The notes below the pieces were generated by a model. The model worked only from the letters and a program-made list of their open reading frames with translations. It was not told where the DNA came from and did not search any database. From Pseudomonas sp. RIT-PI-AD (GTDB taxonomy: Bacteria; Pseudomonadota; Gammaproteobacteria; Pseudomonadales; Pseudomonadaceae): a stretch of DNA of 64,000 nucleotides. Location of the stretch: positions 1 through 64,000 of the forward strand of contig NZ_JANZKU010000025.1 of NCBI RefSeq assembly GCF_025642785.1, read 5' to 3'. Shown here in pieces: positions 47,740 to 57,229 of this stretch. The translations under genes were made by a program, and so were the position numbers. Within the stretch, counting starts at the first letter, position 1; every line of letters begins with the position of its first letter.

Positions 47740-48947
47740 ACCGGCACCCCGCCCAGTACCCGCTGCCACAGCCGCGGAGTCAGCGGTTCGTAGACCAGTT
47801 GCGCGGGGTGCTCCACGTCCCACAGGGCGAAGTCGGCGCGCAGGCCGGCGCGGATCGTCCCGCAATCCGCCAGGCCGAGGGCGCGGGCGGCCTCGCGGGT
47901 GATGCCGGCGAAGGCTTCCTCCGGGGTCAGGCCGAACTGGGTGCAGGCCAGGTTGGCCATCAACCGCAGCGAGGCGAAGGGCGAGGTGCCGGGATTGAGG
48001 TCGCTGGCCACCGCCATCGCCACACCGGCCTCGCGCAGCGCACCGACCGGCGGCTTGCGCGTTTCGTTGAGGAACAGGAAGGCGCCCGGCAGCAGCACCG
48101 CCACGGTGCCGGCGGCGGCCAGGGCGGCGACGTCCTCGGCCTCCAGGTATTCCACGTGGTCGGCGGACAGCGCGCCGAACTCCGCGGCCAGCCGCGCGCC
48201 GCCCATGTGCGAGAGCTGCTCGACGTGGGCCTTGCGCGGCAGGCCGAGTTCGCGGGCGCGCTGCAGGACCCGCCGCGACTGAGCCAGGTCGAAGCCGACG
48301 CGCTCGCAGAACAGATCCACCGCGTCGGCCAGGCCGGCCTCGGCGGCGGCCGGGAGGATTTCGGCGCAGACCCGGTCGATGTAGCCGTCCGGGTCGCCGG
48401 CGAACTCCGGCGGCACCGCGTGGGCCGCCAGCAGGGTGGTGCGCACCCGCACCGGCAGGCGCTCGCCGAGGGCGCGGGCGACGCGCAGTTGCTTGAGCTC
48501 GTGCTCGACGTCGAGGCCATAGCCGGACTTGATTTCTACGCAGGTGACGCCTTCGGCGAGCAGCGCGCGCAGCCGCGGCAGGGCGGCGGCGTAGAGGGTG
48601 GGTTCGGCGGCGGCGCGTGTGGCGGCGACGGTGGCGCGGATTCCGCCGCCGGCCGCGGCGATCTGCGCATAGCTGACACCGCGCAGGCGCTGCTCGAACT
48701 CCTGGGCGCGGTCGCCGCCCCAGACCAGGTGGGTATGGCAGTCGATCAGGCCGGGCGTCAGGCAGCGGCCCCCGGCGTCGATCACCTCGGCGTCCGCGGG
48801 CGCGCGCCAGTCGGCCATGGGGCACAGGCGCCGGATGCGGCCGTCCACCACGTCCACGGCCATCGACTCCAGCAGCCCGTAAGGTGCGGGGACGGCGTGG
48901 TCCAAGGTGGCGACGCGCAGGTTGATCCAGCTGAGGGGGCGGGTCAT
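47736..48947 (-). CDS. hutI: Imidazolonepropionase HutI
   Basis: A 403-residue amidohydrolase opening the imidazolone ring to N-formimino-glutamate, the third step. Metal-ligand motif [32 protein letters not shown] and [11 protein letters not shown] are all typical. It is the first gene of the leftward hutI-G-U-H operon and lies just behind the HutC-type palindrome. Confidence 0.95.
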   Translation of the reverse strand: MTRPLSWINLRVATLDHAVPAPYGLLESMAVDVVDGRIRRLCPMADWRAPADAEVIDAGGRCLTPGLIDCHTHLVWGGDRAQEFEQRLRGVSYAQIAAAGGGIRATVAATRAAAEPTLYAAALPRLRALLAEGVTCVEIKSGYGLDVEHELKQLRVARALGERLPVRVRTTLLAAHAVPPEFAGDPDGYIDRVCAEILPAAAEAGLADAVDLFCERVGFDLAQSRRVLQRARELGLPRKAHVEQLSHMGGARLAAEFGALSADHVEYLEAEDVAALAAAGTVAVLLPGAFLFLNETRKPPVGALREAGVAMAVASDLNPGTSPFASLRLMANLACTQFGLTPEEAFAGITREAARALGLADCGTIRAGLRADFALWDVEHPAQLVYEPLTPRLWQRVLGGVPV

Positions 48948-48964
48948 GGGGCAGTCTCGTTCTT

Positions 48965-48980
48965 ATTTGTACATACAAAT
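48965..48980 (-). promoter_or_regulatory. HutC-type operator of the hut operon
   Basis: A perfect palindrome ATTTGTA-CA-TACAAAT, 18 bp before hutI. It fits the TTGTATATACAA-like sites bound by the GntR-family repressor HutC, which releases DNA when urocanate binds. The regulator gene itself is not in the window. Confidence 0.72.
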
Positions 48981-49024
48981 AGGCAGTTATCCGGGCAGAG
49001 TCAACCGTTACGCCCTCTAATGAC

Positions 49025-49033
49025 TATACAAAT
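49025..49033. promoter_or_regulatory. Possible second HutC half-site
   Basis: TATACAAAT repeats the right arm of the main operator 53 bp further upstream, about five helical turns away; the left arm is poorly kept. It may support DNA looping or be chance. Confidence 0.3.
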
Positions 49034-49139
49034 GACCGAAAGCCCGTTGCGCCCCTCCTCGCTTGGCCGCTGACGGCGGCCGCGCGCCGCCGGTGCCATC
49101 CGGTTTGCCGGCACCCGCCCCGCCCCCTAGAATGCCGCG

Positions 49140-51326
49140 ATGCTCACAGACGACCTCTCCCCCCTGCTCAACTCCCTCAACGATGCCCAGCGCCAGGCCG
49201 TGACCGCCCCGCTCGGCCGTCAGTTGGTTCTCGCCGGCGCCGGCTCCGGCAAAACCCGCGTGCTGGTGCACCGCATCGCCTGGCTGATGCAGGTGGAACG
49301 CGCCTCGCTGCATTCGGTGCTGTCGGTGACCTTCACCAACAAGGCCGCCGCCGAGATGCGCCACCGCATCGAACAGTTGATGGGCATCAGCCCCCAGGGC
49401 ATGTGGGTCGGGACCTTCCACGGCCTGGCCCACCGCCTGCTGCGCGCCCACTGGCAGGAAGCCAAGCTGAACCAGAACTTCCAGATTCTCGACAGCGACG
49501 ATCAGCAGCGCCTGGTCAAGCGGGTGATCCGCGAGCTGGGCCTCGACGAGCAGCGCTGGCCGGCACGCCAGGCGCAGTGGTTCATCAACGGCAAGAAGGA
49601 CGAAGGGCTGCGCCCGCAGCACATCCAGACCGGCGGCGACCTGTTCCTGGTGACCATGCTCAAGGTCTACCAGGCCTACGAAGAGGCCTGCGCGCGCGCC
49701 GGGGTGATCGACTTCTCCGAGCTGCTGCTGCGCGCCCTGGACCTCTGGCGCGACAACGCCGGCCTGCTGGCGCATTACCAGCGGCGCTTCCGCCATATCC
49801 TGGTGGACGAGTTCCAGGACACCAACGCCGTGCAGTACGCCTGGCTGCGGCTGCTCGCCCAGGGCGGCGACAGCCTGATGGTAGTGGGTGACGACGACCA
49901 GTCGATCTACGGCTGGCGCGGGGCGAAGATCGAGAACATCCACCAGTATTCGGCGGATTTCCCCGACACCCAGTTGATCCGCCTGGAGCAGAACTACCGC
50001 TCCACCGCCGGCATCCTCAAGGCGGCCAACGCGCTGATCGCGAATAACCAGGGGCGCCTGGGCAAGGAGCTGTGGACCGAGGGCGAGGACGGCGAGCCGA
50101 TCGGCCTGTACGCCGCCTTCAACGAGCACGACGAGGCGCGCTACGTGGTGGAGAACATCGAGCGCGCCCTCAAGGACGGCCTGTCGCGCAGCGAGATCGC
50201 CATCCTCTACCGCTCCAACGCCCAGTCGCGGGTCCTCGAGGAAGGCCTGCTGCGCGAGCGCATCCCCTATCGGATCTACGGCGGCCAGCGCTTTTTCGAG
50301 CGCGCCGAGATCAAGAACGCCATGGCCTACCTGCGCCTGCTCGACGGCCGCGACAACGACGCCGCCCTGGAACGGGTGATCAACGTCCCGGCCCGCGGCA
50401 TCGGCGAGAAGACCGTGGAAACCCTGCGCGCCCTGGCGCGCCAGCAGCAGACCTCGATGTGGGCCGCGCTGCACCAGGCGGTCGGCGCCAAGCGGGTGTC
50501 GGGGCGGGCGGCCAGCGCGCTGAATGCCTTCGTCGAGCTGATCGACACCCTGGCGCTGAAGGTCGAGGACATGCCGCTGCACACCATGACCCAGACGGTC
50601 ATCGAGCAGTCCGGGCTGATCACCTACCACAAGGAAGAAAAGGGCGAGAAGGGCCAGGCCCGGGTGGAAAACCTGGAGGAACTGGTCAGCGCCGCCCGCG
50701 CCTTCGAGAGCGGCGACGACGACGAGGGGCTCACGCCCTTGCAGGCCTTCCTCTCCCACGCCTCCTTGGAAGCCGGCGACACCCAGGCCGACGCCCACGA
50801 GGACAGCGTGCAACTGATGACCCTGCACAGCGCCAAGGGCCTGGAATTCCCCCTGGTATTCCTGGTGGGCATGGAAGAAGGGCTGTTCCCGCACAAGATG
50901 AGCCTGGAGGAGCCGGGCCGCCTGGAAGAGGAACGCCGCCTGGCCTACGTCGGCATCACCCGCGCCATGCGCCGCCTGGTGGTGACCTACGCCGAGACCC
51001 GCCGGCTGTACGGCAGCGAGACCTACAACAAGGTGTCGCGCTTCATCCGCGAGATCCCGCCCGGGCTGATGCAGGAGGTGCGCCTGTCCAACAGCGTCAG
51101 CCGGCCGATGGGCAACCTCACCCGCGGCGGCGGCTCGATGTTCGCCGGCGCCGAGGTGCCCGACACCGGCTTCAACCTCGGCCAGCGCGTGCAGCACGCG
51201 CTGTTCGGCGAAGGGGTGATCCTCAACTTCGAGGGCGGCGGCGCCCAGGCGCGGGTCCAGGTGAAGTTCGAGAGCGAAGGCAGCAAATGGCTGATGCTGG
51301 CCTACGCCAAGCTGCAACCGCTCTGA
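49140..51326 (+). CDS. uvrD: UvrD, DNA helicase II
   Basis: A 728-residue superfamily 1 3'-5' helicase for nucleotide-excision and mismatch repair. Motifs: Q-motif LNDAQRQAV, Walker A AGAGSGKTR (residues 32-40), motif Ia SVTFTNKAAAEM, II LVDEFQDTN, III VGDDDQSIYGWRGA, IV LEQNYRST, V LMTLHSAKGLEFPLVFL, VI YVGITRAMRRL. The C-terminus keeps the RNA-polymerase-interacting Tudor-like part (LGQRVQHALFGEGVILNFEG). Length is normal (about 720-730). Confidence 0.97.
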   Translation: MLTDDLSPLLNSLNDAQRQAVTAPLGRQLVLAGAGSGKTRVLVHRIAWLMQVERASLHSVLSVTFTNKAAAEMRHRIEQLMGISPQGMWVGTFHGLAHRLLRAHWQEAKLNQNFQILDSDDQQRLVKRVIRELGLDEQRWPARQAQWFINGKKDEGLRPQHIQTGGDLFLVTMLKVYQAYEEACARAGVIDFSELLLRALDLWRDNAGLLAHYQRRFRHILVDEFQDTNAVQYAWLRLLAQGGDSLMVVGDDDQSIYGWRGAKIENIHQYSADFPDTQLIRLEQNYRSTAGILKAANALIANNQGRLGKELWTEGEDGEPIGLYAAFNEHDEARYVVENIERALKDGLSRSEIAILYRSNAQSRVLEEGLLRERIPYRIYGGQRFFERAEIKNAMAYLRLLDGRDNDAALERVINVPARGIGEKTVETLRALARQQQTSMWAALHQAVGAKRVSGRAASALNAFVELIDTLALKVEDMPLHTMTQTVIEQSGLITYHKEEKGEKGQARVENLEELVSAARAFESGDDDEGLTPLQAFLSHASLEAGDTQADAHEDSVQLMTLHSAKGLEFPLVFLVGMEEGLFPHKMSLEEPGRLEEERRLAYVGITRAMRRLVVTYAETRRLYGSETYNKVSRFIREIPPGLMQEVRLSNSVSRPMGNLTRGGGSMFAGAEVPDTGFNLGQRVQHALFGEGVILNFEGGGAQARVQVKFESEGSKWLMLAYAKLQPL

Positions 51327-51477
51327 GGCCAGCCCGTCCCCGCCCGGTCCTCCGCGGCCGTGCGGGCCGCGCTCGTTACCGGCCGTGGGGCCGGGGGCAA
51401 AAATCCGGAAACATTCTATGGCTGGCCAAGCCCGGCCCGAATGGGCAGCATGGCGCGCGTGAACTCATAACCGTGAG

Positions 51478-52320
51478 ATGCCTAAGATGCAGCGTTTCCT
51501 CAGTATCGCCCTGGCCTTCTGCGTCGCCCTGACGCTGAGCCTCGACGCCAATGCCAAGCGCATGGGCGGCGGCAAGTCCTTCGGCTCCGCGCCGACCCAC
51601 CAGACCCGCCAGGCCCAACCCAACACCCCGGCCGCCACGCCCAACGCCCCGGGCCGCACCCCGGCCGCCGGCGGCGCCTCGCGCTGGCTCGGCCCGCTGG
51701 CCGGCCTCGCCGCCGGCGGCCTGCTCGCCTCCATGTTCATGGGCGGCGGTTTCCAGGGCCTGCAATTCTTCGACATCCTGATCTTCGGCGTCCTCGCCTT
51801 CCTGCTGTTCCGCTTCCTCGCCGCGCGCAAGCGCCAGCAGCAGGGGCAACCGGCGATGGCCGGTCCGCTGCAGCGGCAGATGCCGGACATCCAGCCGCCG
51901 GTGTTCGGCAGCGGCGCCGCGCCGGCTTCGCGCCCGGCGATCGTCGCCCCGGCCTGGTTCGACGAGCAACGCTTCGTCGAAGCCGGCCGCGAGCACTTCA
52001 TGACCCTGCAGCAACACTGGGACGCGGCGGAGATGGACAAGATCGCCGAGTACGTCACCCCGCAGATGCTCTCGTTCCTCAAGGAAGAGCGCGCCAGCCT
52101 GGGCGACGGCTTCCAGTCCACCTACATCGAGAACCTGCAGGTGCAACTGGACGGCCTCGACGAGCTGGCCGACAAGACCGTGGCCACCCTGACCTTCAAC
52201 GGCGTGTCGAAGAACAGCCGCTTCGACCAGGGCGAGCCGTTCAGCGAAAGCTGGCGGATGGAACGCGCCCATGGCGACAACCAGCCCTGGCGGGTCGCCG
52301 GGATCCGGCAGAACGCCTGA
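51478..52320 (+). CDS. Tim44-like domain protein, membrane-anchored
   Basis: A 280-residue protein: signal/anchor (MQRFLSIALAFCVALTLSLDANA), a low-complexity Gly/Pro/Thr section (KRMGGGKSFGSAPTHQTRQ), a short membrane helix (FFDILIFGVLAFLLFRFLAARKR), and a C-terminal Tim44-like domain (about 155-280, FVEAGREHFMTLQQHWDAAEMDKIAEYVTPQML). Such proteins occur beside uvrD in Pseudomonas and have no agreed function. The true start may be the ATG at 51487, nine bases on, which has GTGAG at a better distance. Confidence 0.85.
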   Translation: MPKMQRFLSIALAFCVALTLSLDANAKRMGGGKSFGSAPTHQTRQAQPNTPAATPNAPGRTPAAGGASRWLGPLAGLAAGGLLASMFMGGGFQGLQFFDILIFGVLAFLLFRFLAARKRQQQGQPAMAGPLQRQMPDIQPPVFGSGAAPASRPAIVAPAWFDEQRFVEAGREHFMTLQQHWDAAEMDKIAEYVTPQMLSFLKEERASLGDGFQSTYIENLQVQLDGLDELADKTVATLTFNGVSKNSRFDQGEPFSESWRMERAHGDNQPWRVAGIRQNA

Positions 52321-52339
52321 CCGCGGCGATTACAGCGAG

Positions 52340-52362
52340 AACCCGGGCATGCCCGGGTTTTT
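52340..52362 (+). terminator. Rho-independent terminator after Tim44-like gene
   Basis: An 8-bp stem AACCCGGG / CCCGGGTT with loop CATG, followed by further T (five T in all from 52358). It lies 19 bp after the stop codon, in the gap before the convergent acetyltransferase gene. Confidence 0.9.
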
Positions 52363-52378
52363 CGTGTCCGCCGCCGGT

Positions 52379-53197
52379 TCAGGCCGGCCGCTCGAGCAGC
52401 GCCGCCAGCCGCGCCTCAACGCCCGGCAGGTCGCGCACCCGCAGGCCGAAGGGGCCTTCCAGCACTTCCAGCAGCGCCTCGACGCTGTCCAGCATGCGGG
52501 TGCGTTTTTCGCCGCCCAGCGGCTGCACGCTGTAGCGGCCATTGAGCAGGGTATGCCGCACCCCCGGCAGGGGCCGGGCGGCGATCAGGTTGTCGACGAA
52601 CAGGGAGGTGGGGCAATGGGCCAGGTACCAACTCGCCAGTTCGTAGTCCGCCTGCACCTGTTCGCTCAGGTCGAAGCGGTAGAGGGTCTTCCATTCGCCG
52701 GCGGAAAACCCCTGGAGGACGAAGTCCTCGCCCGCCGCCAGCAGGCGGAACGGTTCGTGGGGGGTCTCCTGCTCGAGGCCGATCTGCAGGCGCAGGGGCC
52801 CGGTGGGCGTGAGGCCGCCGAAACCGACATCAGCAATGTAGGCGCCCTCTTCCAGCTGCACCAGCACCAGCATGTGGGTCCGCGGCGTCGGCGGCGCGTC
52901 CTCGGCCAGGTTCCAGCGCACCCGGCCGGCCAGGCCACGGGCCTGGAAACCGCAGGCGTGGAGCATCCGCAGGAACAGCAGGTTGTGCTCGTAGCAGTAG
53001 CCGCCGCGCTGGCCGTGCACCAGCTTGTCGAGCAACGCGGCCGGGTCCAGGCGCACCTCCTGGCCGAGCAGCGGGGTGAGGTTCTCGAAGGCGATGGACT
53101 GGGCGTGGGCCGCCTGCAAGGCGCCCAGGGTGGCCAGGGTCGGTGTGCGCGGGCCGGCGTAGCCGATCCGCCGCGAATAGGCGTCGAGGGCTGTCAT
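52379..53197 (-). CDS. nat: Arylamine N-acetyltransferase
   Basis: A 272-residue enzyme that moves an acetyl group from acetyl-CoA to arylamines and hydrazines. The catalytic triad is complete: C68 in RGGYCYEHN, H108 in PRTHMLVLV, and D123 in IADVGFGG. Length is standard for bacterial NAT (about 275). Convergent with the Tim44-like gene and downstream of the ElaA-like gene on the same strand (54-bp gap). Confidence 0.95.
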   Translation of the reverse strand: MTALDAYSRRIGYAGPRTPTLATLGALQAAHAQSIAFENLTPLLGQEVRLDPAALLDKLVHGQRGGYCYEHNLLFLRMLHACGFQARGLAGRVRWNLAEDAPPTPRTHMLVLVQLEEGAYIADVGFGGLTPTGPLRLQIGLEQETPHEPFRLLAAGEDFVLQGFSAGEWKTLYRFDLSEQVQADYELASWYLAHCPTSLFVDNLIAARPLPGVRHTLLNGRYSVQPLGGEKRTRMLDSVEALLEVLEGPFGLRVRDLPGVEARLAALLERPA

Positions 53198-53251
53198 GGG
53201 GGGGTCTCCGGGGGTCGGGCGTCCGTGCGGCCGGGAAATCCGTCGCCGGGT

Positions 53252-53704
53252 TCAGTCCCGGCGCATGCCGATGTGAGGGATATCGTCTTCCAGGTAGACG
53301 CCGGTCACGGCAGCGAAACCGTAGCGGCCGTAATATTCCTGCAGGTGCGCCTGGGCCGACAGATAGAGGGGTTGTCCCGGCCAGCGTTGCGCGGCGACCT
53401 CCAGGGCATGGGCCATCAGGCCGTGACCCAGGCCGCGGCCACGGGCTTGCGGCGCGGTCACCACGCGGCCGAAGATCACCTCGCCGTCGTGGCGCGCGGG
53501 GTCCAGCAGGCGCAGGTAGGCGAGCAGCTGGCCGTCTTCCCAGGCGGACAAATGGCAGGTGTCTCCCTGCAGGTCCTCGCCGTCCACATCCAGGTAAGGG
53601 CATTTCTGCTCCACCACGAAGACTTGCGCGCGCAGGGCGAGAATCGCGTAGAGCGTGGCCGTATCGAGTTCGCGGTGGGGGTGGCTGAGCCAGGTGATCG
53701 ACAT
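53252..53704 (-). CDS. ElaA-like GNAT acetyltransferase
   Basis: A 150-residue GCN5-type acetyltransferase. It matches the ElaA family: LYAILALRAQVFVVEQKCPYLDVDGED near the N-terminus and the acetyl-CoA loop VTAPQARGRGLGHGLMAHAL, then YGRYGFAAVTGVYLEDDIPHIGM. The acceptor is unknown. The start is ATG at 53704 (MSITWLSHPH); the longer frame upstream lacks family similarity. Confidence 0.9.
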   Translation of the reverse strand: MSITWLSHPHRELDTATLYAILALRAQVFVVEQKCPYLDVDGEDLQGDTCHLSAWEDGQLLAYLRLLDPARHDGEVIFGRVVTAPQARGRGLGHGLMAHALEVAAQRWPGQPLYLSAQAHLQEYYGRYGFAAVTGVYLEDDIPHIGMRRD

Positions 53705-54048
53705 GGGGACTGTCCTGCTTCGCGGGAACCAGCCCCGATGGTAGGGGGTCGATGTGCAGGCGTCGAGCCATGGAACGGGAAGATTCCACAGCACTTGACC
53801 TGTGAGCAACTCAATCGGTTAACCTATTGCGCACCCGAGACGGCGCGTCGCGGGGTTGGCCCACCGCCTGGCGACGCCGCGCACCACGGCGCCTCGCCAG
53901 GCGACCCAGACATCAACGGACGACGACATGAGCCAGGTACGGCACGACACTCCAGGCGCCTCGGCGAAGAGGCCCGGCCTCCGCAGGACCCGCACTCCCT
54001 CCACCCCTCCCGGCATCCGCCCGGCAGGCCGGCGTTGAGGCGAAGCGC
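53705..54048. other. Divergent intergenic region
   Basis: A 344-bp gap between the ElaA-like gene and the unknown gene at 54049. A TTGACC box at 53795-53800 with GTTAAC 17 bp downstream could be a weak rightward promoter. A 36-codon Arg/Pro-rich reading frame (53928-54038) is not convincing. Nothing else seen. Confidence 0.4.
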
Positions 54049-54609
54049 ATGCTGAGTTCCTTCTTCCTCAAGCGCAGGTCCGGCCGGCTCTGCCTGCTGG
54101 CGCTGCTGCTCGGCCCGCTGGGGCTGACGTCCTTCGTCATGCCCTTCCAGGACGCGCCGGCCCAGAGCATCTTCCCCGGCCAGCCGAGGCACCTGCCGCC
54201 CGGCGAGGACCGCCGCTTCATCGACCCGCGCCGGGAAATGCGCCTGCTCCTGCAGGAGGCGAAAGCCAACCAGCACACCAACCATTTCTGCCTGATCGCC
54301 TATGCCTGGCCGGATGGCCGGGTGCGCGCGGCGGTGCACTGGCTGGAAGGCAAGCGGCTGATCCCCTGGGAAGGCCGCGACCCGCGCTCCTGGCAGGCAC
54401 GCCAGGCCGACAGCCTGCTGGCCGCGCCCTACATCGACCTGACCCGCGACCTGGTGGACACGCCCCAGGAAAAGGCCCGGGAAAGCTACTACCACCTGCG
54501 CGCCGAGGCCGAGGGCACCCTCGAGGACTGCCAGGCCAACGGGGTGCGCTACACCATCCTGCCGTTCGACGTCGGGCCCAACGAAGCGCATAGCTGGAGC
54601 GGTCGCTAG
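54049..54609 (+). CDS. Uncharacterised exported or anchored protein, 186 aa
   Basis: I do not recognise the family. A basic N-terminus (MLSSFFLKRRSGR) and one hydrophobic helix (LCLLALLLGPLGLTSFVM) form an uncleaved anchor or signal peptide. The remaining ~150 residues are hydrophilic, with FIDPRREMRLLLQEAKANQHTNHFCLIAYAWPDGRVRAAVHWLEGKRLIPWEG as the most ordered-looking section (quoted positions about 57-108), and two cysteines (NHFCLIA, LEDCQANG) that could pair in the periplasm. Third-position G/C bias supports real coding. No strong ribosome site; GAGGCGAAG precedes the ATG. Confidence 0.7.
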   Translation: MLSSFFLKRRSGRLCLLALLLGPLGLTSFVMPFQDAPAQSIFPGQPRHLPPGEDRRFIDPRREMRLLLQEAKANQHTNHFCLIAYAWPDGRVRAAVHWLEGKRLIPWEGRDPRSWQARQADSLLAAPYIDLTRDLVDTPQEKARESYYHLRAEAEGTLEDCQANGVRYTILPFDVGPNEAHSWSGR

Positions 54610-54800
54610 CTCCGTAGCGCGACCCTCGCCGCCGTCGCGGGCATCCGCCCGGCGCCCTTCCTCCGCCAGCCCCGAGCCTGCCATTCGTCGCCCCGGCTGG
54701 AGCGGCGCGCCCCGCGGACGATCACAGCGGAGGGCGCGGGGGTTTTTCCCCGGTACCGCCTCTGCTGTATAACGCGCGTGGGTAAACAGGAGCTGTCGCC

Positions 54801-55208
54801 GTGGAAGAAGTCATCGAACAGTTACGCGAATTGAACGAGCCGGTACCGGTGCCGCTGGAACTGCCGGACGACGACGTGCTGGTGGAGATCGAGGAGCAGT
54901 TGCTGATCAACCTGCCCTTCGAATTGCGGGAATTCCTGCTCAAGGTCAGCGACGTGGTGTACGGCCGGCTGGAGCCGGTGACCGCCACCGACCCGCAGTC
55001 CCACACCTACCTGCCGGATGTGGCGGCCAACGCCTGGGACGCCGGGGTGGCGCGCGACCTGCTGCCGATCTGCCAGGACGGCCGCGACTACTACGTGGTG
55101 GACCTGGAAGGCCAGGTCACGCTGTTCGACGGCGACGACGGCGAGCTCACCGACGAAACCTGGGACTCGGTCTGGCACTGGGCCCGCGACGTCTGGCTGG
55201 AGAGCTGA
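54801..55208 (+). CDS. SMI1/KNR4-family protein
   Basis: A 135-residue acidic protein with the SMI1/KNR4 (SUKH) fold pattern: an N-terminal helix, INLPFELREFLLKVSDVVYGRLEPV, then RDLLPICQDGRDYYVVDLEGQVTLFDGDD and ETWDSVWHWARDVWLES. SUKH proteins include immunity proteins to contact-dependent toxins, but this single-copy gene has no toxin gene next to it and lies beside a housekeeping antiporter, so a general role is more likely. AGGAG lies about 10 nt before the start codon (GTG at 54801). Confidence 0.85.
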   Translation: MEEVIEQLRELNEPVPVPLELPDDDVLVEIEEQLLINLPFELREFLLKVSDVVYGRLEPVTATDPQSHTYLPDVAANAWDAGVARDLLPICQDGRDYYVVDLEGQVTLFDGDDGELTDETWDSVWHWARDVWLES

Positions 55209-55225
55209 GACGCCCCGGCCGCGCC

Positions 55226-56986
55226 TCAGTGGGGCGGCGGCTCGGGCTTGTCGAGGGTTTCCATCAGGGCGATCTGCATCCGCGAGTGCACGCGGATGAA
55301 CCAGCGCCAGGACAGGGTGATCACCCCGGCGGCCAACAGGCCGATGATCAGCAGCAGTTCCAGGGTCGGCAGGATGCTCGCCGACAGCGGCACCAGTAGC
55401 AGCAGGATGCCGGCCAGGGACAGCAGCGGGATCACCTCGGCGATCACCCGGCGTACCCGGGTGGTGTGCCGGCCGGCTTTTTCCGGGGTCACGCTCAGTT
55501 CCGCCAGGAGCATCGAGAGCGCCTTCAGCTTGCGGTAGGCGGCGATCAGGAAGGGCAGCGAGAGCAGCAGCGCGGCCCCCCAGATCAGCGCCTTCTGCAG
55601 GTTCTCCTGTTCCACCCAGGGGCTCAGGCGCACCGCCAGGGTGCCGGCGAACCAGGCGCTGCCGAGGAAGATCGCCACCACCAGGGCCAGGTTGACCCCG
55701 ATCTGCAGCAGGATCTTGCGGATCATCCCCGCCAGCAACGCGCTTTGCCCCTGGGGCTGGATGCTGCGCAGCCATTCGCCGTAGAGGCCGAACACCCGTG
55801 CCACGCGGGCCGGCACGATGCGCCCGAGGTGCCGGGTGAGGGGGTCGGCGGCGCGGATCTGGTAGGGCGTGGTCAGGGTGGTGATGGCCGACACCGCCAC
55901 CACGATGGGATAGAGGAAGTCGCTGGTCACCCCCAGGCTCATGCCCAGCGCGGCGATGATGAAGGAGAACTCGCCGATCTGCGACAGGCCCATGCCGACC
56001 CGCAGCGAGGTGCGCCCGTCGTTGCCGGCGATGAACGCGCCCAGGCCACAGGAGACCATCTTGCCGAGGATCACCGCGACGCTGATCAGCAGGATCGGCC
56101 AGGGGTGCTCGAGGAGGATGCGCGGGTCGATCATCAGCCCGATGGCGACGAAGAAGATCGCGCTGAACAGGTCGCGCACCGGCTCGATCAGCCGCTCGAT
56201 CTGCAGCAGTTGCCGCGACTCGGCCATGATCGCGCCGACCAGGAAGGCCCCCAGCACCATGCTGTATTGCAGCTTGGCCACCAGCAGGCAGAAGCCGAAG
56301 CACAGGCCGAGCACGGTGATCAGCAGCATCTCGTTGCTCTCGAAGCGCGCCACGTAGGCCAGCAGCCGCGGCACCAGCAGGATGCCGACCACCAAAGCGA
56401 CGATCATGAACAGGCTGAGCTTGCCGACCGTGCCGAACACCTCGCCGGGTTCCACCGTGCCGCTCACCGCGATCCCCGAGAGCAGGGCGATGATGCCGAT
56501 GCCGAGGATGTCCTCGACGATCAGCACGCCGAAGATCTGCTGGGCGAAGCGCTCGTGCTTCATCTTCAGGTCGCCCAGCGCCTTGACGATGATGGTGGTG
56601 GAGGACATCGCCAGGATCGCGCCGAGGAAGATCGAGTCCATGTGCGTCCAGTCGAAGAAACGCCCGATCTCGTAGCCCAGCCAGACCATCAGGAGGATTT
56701 CCATGAAGGCGGCGAGGAAGGCCGTGGCGCCGACGCTGAACAGCTTGCGCAGGGAGAATTCCAGGCCGAGGCCGAACATCAGGAAGATCACCCCCAGCTC
56801 GGCCAGGGTCTTGATCGTGTCCTCGTCGTGGATCAGGCCGAACGGCGGAGTGTGCGGACCGATGATGAAGCCGGCGACGATGTAGCCGAGCACCACCGGT
56901 TGCTTGAGGCGGTGGCAGAGGATGGTCACCACGCCGGCGACCAGCATGATCACCGCCAGGTCCTGGATGAAGCTGATGGCATGCAT
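55226..56986 (-). CDS. CPA2-family cation/proton antiporter (KefB-like, no RCK domain)
   Basis: A 586-residue inner-membrane protein with the CPA2 exchanger domain in residues 1-~390: about 12 helices, with VVLGYIVAGFIIGPHTPPFG, the ion-binding-region VLIVEDILGIGIIAL, and GLSQIGEFSFIIAALG. The rest adds several more helices (ILLQIGVNLALVVAIFLGSAWF, LLSLAGILLLLVPLSASILP) in place of a KTN/RCK domain. It probably exchanges K+ or Na+ for H+. AAGGAGG lies 7 nt before the ATG. Convergent with the SMI1 gene (17-bp gap). Confidence 0.9.
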   Translation of the reverse strand: MHAISFIQDLAVIMLVAGVVTILCHRLKQPVVLGYIVAGFIIGPHTPPFGLIHDEDTIKTLAELGVIFLMFGLGLEFSLRKLFSVGATAFLAAFMEILLMVWLGYEIGRFFDWTHMDSIFLGAILAMSSTTIIVKALGDLKMKHERFAQQIFGVLIVEDILGIGIIALLSGIAVSGTVEPGEVFGTVGKLSLFMIVALVVGILLVPRLLAYVARFESNEMLLITVLGLCFGFCLLVAKLQYSMVLGAFLVGAIMAESRQLLQIERLIEPVRDLFSAIFFVAIGLMIDPRILLEHPWPILLISVAVILGKMVSCGLGAFIAGNDGRTSLRVGMGLSQIGEFSFIIAALGMSLGVTSDFLYPIVVAVSAITTLTTPYQIRAADPLTRHLGRIVPARVARVFGLYGEWLRSIQPQGQSALLAGMIRKILLQIGVNLALVVAIFLGSAWFAGTLAVRLSPWVEQENLQKALIWGAALLLSLPFLIAAYRKLKALSMLLAELSVTPEKAGRHTTRVRRVIAEVIPLLSLAGILLLLVPLSASILPTLELLLIIGLLAAGVITLSWRWFIRVHSRMQIALMETLDKPEPPPH

Positions 56987-57229
56987 GCGCGGGCCTCCTT
57001 CTGCCGTCGCGGCGGGCCCGACCGCGCCGGTGTCCGGACGCCGGCCATGCTCCCGCGGAATGGATGCGCCCGGCCGCGGGGCGCGAGGGACCGCGGCGCC
57101 CGGGGACGGGGGTTGGCCGCAGGGTACCACCGGCTCTCGCGCGTCCCGACGAACGGCAATATATGGAAACAGTTCCCAGCGCCGCGCCGGCCACCGCGCC
57201 CCTGGCGGGCGGACGCCTTGCATCCCTCG

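Noticed and set aside
53928-54038. A 36-codon frame (MSQVRHDTPG...) before the gene at 54049
   Set aside because: Arg/Pro-rich composition, no clear ribosome site and no recognisable family; could be chance in G+C-rich DNA.
54801-55208. SMI1/KNR4 protein as an immunity gene of a toxin system
   Set aside because: No toxin, Rhs, CdiA or other polymorphic-toxin gene is nearby and the gene stands beside housekeeping loci.
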